Origin: an uncultured Planctomycetaceae bacterium
GTDB taxonomy: Bacteria > Planctomycetota > Planctomycetia > Pirellulales > Thermoguttaceae
NCBI GenBank assembly: GCA_947307005.1
Contig: CAMZHY010000231.1
Span: forward strand, 1-6,253
Length of the DNA: 6,253 bases
Direction: 5' to 3'
Below the pieces are notes generated by a model. It was not told where the DNA came from. It ran no database searches and worked only from the letters and a program-made list of their open reading frames with translations. Of the stretch, positions 3,408 to 6,253 are shown in pieces. The position numbers and the translations under genes are program-made. Within the stretch, counting starts at the first letter, position 1. Each line of letters starts with the position of its first letter.

Positions 3408-6253
3408 TCACGAGAGGTTCGCGGCGAGGACGTCGAGATCGTCTTCGCCTAGTTCGTCGAAGAGTTCGTCGCCAAGACCGAGCGTCGCGGAGGATTCCAT
3501 TTCCGTCTTGGCTTCGACGACTTCAGAGTAGACGCTCTTATAATCAAGGCCGTCGCCAATCGCTTTGACTTGAACCTCGTATAAGGTATCCGCTTCGAGA
3601 TCGGAAATCGTATAGCTGAGTTCCGTTTTGGCGTTGAAACGCTTCCACTCCGTCTCGTCGGCGAGCCTATAGGCGACGCTGTATCGATCGGCGTTAGCGA
3701 CGGCGTCCCAGCTGATCGTCAGAGAAGACGACGTAGCTTCGACCGTCACGACCGGTCTTTCGACCGTTTGTCGCGGCTGGTCGATCTGCAGTTCGCTATA
3801 CGCGGAGTTGGCGTAAGCGACGTTATCGCCGAGGGCGAGAACTTTCCAGCAGTAGGTCGCGCCGTTGCTGAGTTTGACGAGTTCGTACGAGGTCGTCTCC
3901 GCGTCGAGAGTTACGAAGGTAAACGCGGCGTCGGCTTGATTTTTCCAAGCGAATCGGTACCCGCTCGCGTTCGCAACGGCGTCCCACGAGGCGGTAATCG
4001 TCTTCGACGTCTTGGCGGAAGCTTCCGCGACCGGCGTGTCGAGCGCCGGAATCATATCGATCGTCGTCGCGAGAATGGCGTCGGAATAGACGTTCCCGTG
4101 CTCGACGCCGTCGCCAATCGCTTCGACTCGCACGTCGTACTCGGTATTCGGATCGAGTCCGGTAATCGTGTAGCAGAGCTCCGTTCCGGCGTCGACGTCG
4201 GTCCAATTCGTCTCGCTCGCGAGCTTATAGGAGACGGCGTATCCTTCGGCGTTTGCCACGGCGTTCCACTCGACCGTCAGAGTCGTCGGTCCGCCGTCGA
4301 CGGTCGCGACCGGTTTATCGAGCGGCGTGGGCGACGCGTCCGTCGCGACGTGGAGAACCTTAGAATAGATGCCTTGATAGGTGACCCCGTCGCCAATCGC
4401 CTTGAGTCTAAGGTCGTAGTTGGTATTCTTTTGGAGTCCGGTAACCGTGTAGCTGAGGTTCGCGCCAACGTTGACGTTCTTCCAAGTCGTCGAATCCGCA
4501 GGTTTATAGGAGAAACTATACCGCACCACGTTTTCGACGGCAGCCCATTCGACGGAAATCGTCGTTCCAGACTTTGCCGTAACGGAAAGAACAGGTCTAT
4601 CGACTCTGATCTTCTGGAATTCATACGCGCCAAGGTCAACCGTTTCGCCGGCGATTCGAGGATTCCCCGCAAGGTCGACGCTGGTCGTCGCGTATTGATT
4701 GTCTCCCTTGTCGATCGCCTGAGAGCCCATCGCGAGCGTATAGTCTCCCGCATCCGCGTCCGTAAAGAGCGGTAGCGAAGCGTCGTAGACCAAGTTGTTC
4801 GCGCCGGACGCCCAGTCCGCGTAACTCGACAACGTATTGCTTGCGTTCGCGCCGGCGGAGGGATCGGAGAAATCGACGTCGTCGCCCGACGTACTCGACG
4901 AGCTATTGCCTACTATAATCGAGTTATACGCGTTGAAGACGTTGTTGGCTCCCTCCAAGAAGACGCCGCCGCCGTAGTTCGTCGCGGTATTGTTCGTCAC
5001 GGTGCAATTGACAAGCGAAACGTCGCCGTCCGTAGAAAAAACGGCGCCGCCAAATTTCGCCTCATTGCCGCTGATCAAGCAACCGTCGAGCGACAACGTC
5101 GCGTCGAAATTGTAAAACGCTCCGCCCGATTCGCTCGCGGCGGTATTGTTCGCAACGACGCACATGACGAGCGTCGTCGCGCCGCCGTGAGTATAAACGG
5201 CGCCGCCCGAATACGCTTCATTGTCGCTGATCGCGCAATTAACGAGCGACAGCGTCGAGCCGCTATTGTAAATCGCGCCGCCGGATTCGCTCGCCGCGGA
5301 GCCGTTCGTCAACGCGATCCCATTGATTTCGACGTCGACGCCCTGTTCAAGGCGCAGTATTCTCGACGTTCCTCGTCCGCTGATCGTCACCCCCGGCGCG
5401 CCGGTCGTTGAGTCGAAGAGATTGGACGCGTCAATCGCAACCGATTTATCTACGGTAAGTTGACCGTTTTCGATCGCAATCGTCTCTCCTTGGAGCGAAT
5501 TGTCGAAAGTAATCGTATCGCCATCGCCGGCGTAGCCGAGCGCTTCGCGGAGTGAAATTACTCCGTCGTATTTGTCGACGACGTCTAAGGTTGTCGTGAC
5601 GACCGTCGAGGGGGTCTCCTTGTCGCGAGCCGCTACGGTTATCGTCGAGAAATCGGAGGTCGCGTAGTCGAATCCGTCGCCGATTGCTTTGACTCGCAGG
5701 TCGTATTCGGCGTTCGCTTCAAGACCTCTTACCGTATAGCTGAGGTTCGTTCCGGCGCTGACGTTGTTCGACCACTCCGTCGCGCTCGCGAGTTTATAGG
5801 AGACGTAATACCGAGACGCGTTGTCGACGGCGGACCACGAGAAGGTTATCGACGTCGACGTGGAGTCGTAGGAAACGATGGTTGGGGCGTCGAGCTTCAG
5901 GCGCGGTCTTACGGTTCGCGTCGCGGTGTAGTCGGAATCGAGGTAATCGACGCCGTCGCCGATCGCTTGAACGTTCCAGTCGTAAGTCGCGCTGTTATTG
6001 AGACCGGTTCGTTTATACGAAGTCGTCGTCGCGTCGAGCGTAACGTATGCGTACTCGGAATCGGTTGAATTCTTCCAAGCGAGTCGATACGAGCTCGCGT
6101 TCGCAACCGCGTCCCACGCGACGGTAACAGTCGTTTCCGTCTTGGCGGTTTCATTCGGGTTGGCGGGCGCGGCAAGAACCTGAAGCGGATTGACGGTTCG
6201 AGCCTCCGTATAATCGGAATCGGCGTAGTCGAATCCGTCGCCGACAGCTTGAA
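3408..6253 (-). CDS. Large FN3 / right-handed beta-helix surface protein (partial, 5' end outside window)
   Basis: The frame is open from the right edge to TGA at 3408-3410 (947 residues seen; numbering starts at the edge). Order: end of one FN3 module (1-20), FN3 (24-113), FN3 (121-208), beta-helix (216-546), four FN3 modules (552-637, 644-730, 737-826, 831-916), and an acidic tail (917-947). FN3 modules show the W-DAVANA-YxxxYK pattern and a recurring AIGDG turn. The beta-helix opens with DGVISLREAL, as in CSLREA-type domains, has GGA(I/V/F)(Y/F) repeats, and ends with VDLGAYEF, typical of such domains. The N-terminus, where a signal peptide would be, is outside. No catalytic motif, dockerin or LPXTG signal is seen. 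It is probably exported and binds surfaces, polysaccharide or other cells; the function is inference from architecture. The spacer of 184 bp to hisF has terminator-like structure, so the gene is probably a separate unit. Confidence 0.9.
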   Translation of the reverse strand, partial: QAVGDGFDYADSDYTEARTVNPLQVLAAPANPNETAKTETTVTVAWDAVANASSYRLAWKNSTDSEYAYVTLDATTTSYKRTGLNNSATYDWNVQAIGDGVDYLDSDYTATRTVRPRLKLDAPTIVSYDSTSTSITFSWSAVDNASRYYVSYKLASATEWSNNVSAGTNLSYTVRGLEANAEYDLRVKAIGDGFDYATSDFSTITVAARDKETPSTVVTTTLDVVDKYDGVISLREALGYAGDGDTITFDNSLQGETIAIENGQLTVDKSVAIDASNLFDSTTGAPGVTISGRGTSRILRLEQGVDVEINGIALTNGSAASESGGAIYNSGSTLSLVNCAISDNEAYSGGAVYTHGGATTLVMCVVANNTAASESGGAFYNFDATLSLDGCLISGNEAKFGGAVFSTDGDVSLVNCTVTNNTATNYGGGVFLEGANNVFNAYNSIIVGNSSSSTSGDDVDFSDPSAGANASNTLSSYADWASGANNLVYDASLPLFTDADAGDYTLAMGSQAIDKGDNQYATTSVDLAGNPRIAGETVDLGAYEFQKIRVDRPVLSVTAKSGTTISVEWAAVENVVRYSFSYKPADSTTWKNVNVGANLSYTVTGLQKNTNYDLRLKAIGDGVTYQGIYSKVLHVATDASPTPLDKPVATVDGGPTTLTVEWNAVANAEGYAVSYKLASETNWTDVDAGTELCYTITGLDPNTEYDVRVEAIGDGVEHGNVYSDAILATTIDMIPALDTPVAEASAKTSKTITASWDAVANASGYRFAWKNQADAAFTFVTLDAETTSYELVKLSNGATYCWKVLALGDNVAYANSAYSELQIDQPRQTVERPVVTVEATSSSLTISWDAVANADRYSVAYRLADETEWKRFNAKTELSYTISDLEADTLYEVQVKAIGDGLDYKSVYSEVVEAKTEMESSATLGLGDELFDELGEDDLDVLAANLS
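3504..4598 (-). repeat. Four tandem FN3-coding repeats (about 280 bp each)
   Basis: Modules are coded at 4598-4341, 4322-4062, 4043-3774 and 3761-3504. The AIGDG/ALGDN turn recurs about every 93 residues, and its DNA is nearly constant (CCGTCGCCAATCGC in three of the four). Three modules are of one type (YxVxYKLA...TELSYTI), while the third from the N-terminal side is of another type (YRFAWKN...YCWKVLALGD). This indicates growth by duplication and shuffling. Confidence 0.85.
4983..5294 (-). repeat. Two tandem 156-bp (52-residue) beta-helix repeats
   Basis: Units 5294-5139 and 5138-4983 code for 52 residues each with no length difference. Both begin ASESGGA(I/F)YN and end (V/T)xNNTA. Each holds two GGA-type rungs and two cysteines at unit positions 20 and 45. 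A degenerate continuation follows (TNYGGGVFLEG). The pattern fits coils of a right-handed parallel beta-helix, as in Pmp-like and CSLREA-type proteins. Confidence 0.85.
5628..6182 (-). repeat. Two FN3-coding repeats upstream of the beta-helix
   Basis: Modules at 6182-5913 and 5891-5628, plus the end of another at 6251-6192, repeat at about 280 bp. The first is of the AWKN type and closely matches the module at 4043-3774 at both protein and DNA level (for example CTCGCGTTCGCAAC is shared). The second is of the SYKLA type. The array continues past the window edge. Confidence 0.85.

Noticed and set aside
3768..4775. 335-codon open frame on the plus strand opposite the FN3 modules
   Set aside because: It mirrors the FN3 repeats (repeated R/V/D-rich blocks), so it is a shadow of the repetitive gene and not an independent protein.
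3408..5390. FN3/beta-helix gene starting at GTG 5390
   Set aside because: The frame stays open upstream to the window edge and codes in-frame FN3 modules and the first part of the beta-helix, so 5390 is an internal codon.
3504..6253. Regular repeats considered as a CRISPR array or mobile repeats
   Set aside because: The roughly 280-bp and 156-bp periods are in frame and code for FN3 and beta-helix modules; there are no short identical repeats with unique spacers.

Overview
The window carries four genes, all read on the minus strand: two complete (hisF and a pilT-type ATPase gene) and two cut by the window edges. In order of transcription, from high to low coordinates, they are: (1) the 3' part of a large surface or secreted protein built from fibronectin type III (FN3) modules around a right-handed beta-helix; (2) hisF, for the cyclase subunit of imidazole glycerol phosphate synthase; (3) a PilT-type retraction or secretion ATPase; (4) the 5' part of a GspE/PilB-like protein with a putative signal peptide and membrane segments. 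No rRNA, tRNA, mobile element or CRISPR array was seen.

The likely source is a bacterium of the Planctomycetota, perhaps a Pirellulales or gut/rumen-type lineage. This rests on the membrane-anchored N-terminus of the GspE/PilB-like protein, its pairing with pilT, and the FN3/beta-helix protein style, all of which I recall from planctomycetes. I could not run a search, so the assignment is inference. Shine-Dalgarno sites are present upstream of hisF and of the GspE/PilB-like gene, so translation starts look conventional.

Region by region: 1-1025 is the GspE/PilB-like gene, cut at the left edge. 1026-1126 is a spacer with a 12-bp hairpin. 1127-2269 is pilT. 2270-2455 holds a terminator-like hairpin directly followed by a good sigma70-like promoter for pilT. 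2456-3223 is hisF. 3224-3407 is a structured spacer with several inverted repeats, one of them a perfect 14-bp pair in the hisF leader. 3408-6253 is the FN3/beta-helix gene, cut at the right edge.

The pilT promoter and the 101-bp spacer suggest that pilT and the GspE/PilB-like gene form one transcription unit for type IV pilus or type II secretion motors. hisF is a housekeeping histidine gene without other his genes in view, and its neighbours appear functionally unrelated. The FN3/beta-helix protein could be an adhesin or carbohydrate-contacting surface protein. Nothing in the window links it mechanistically to the ATPases beyond a shared cell-envelope theme.
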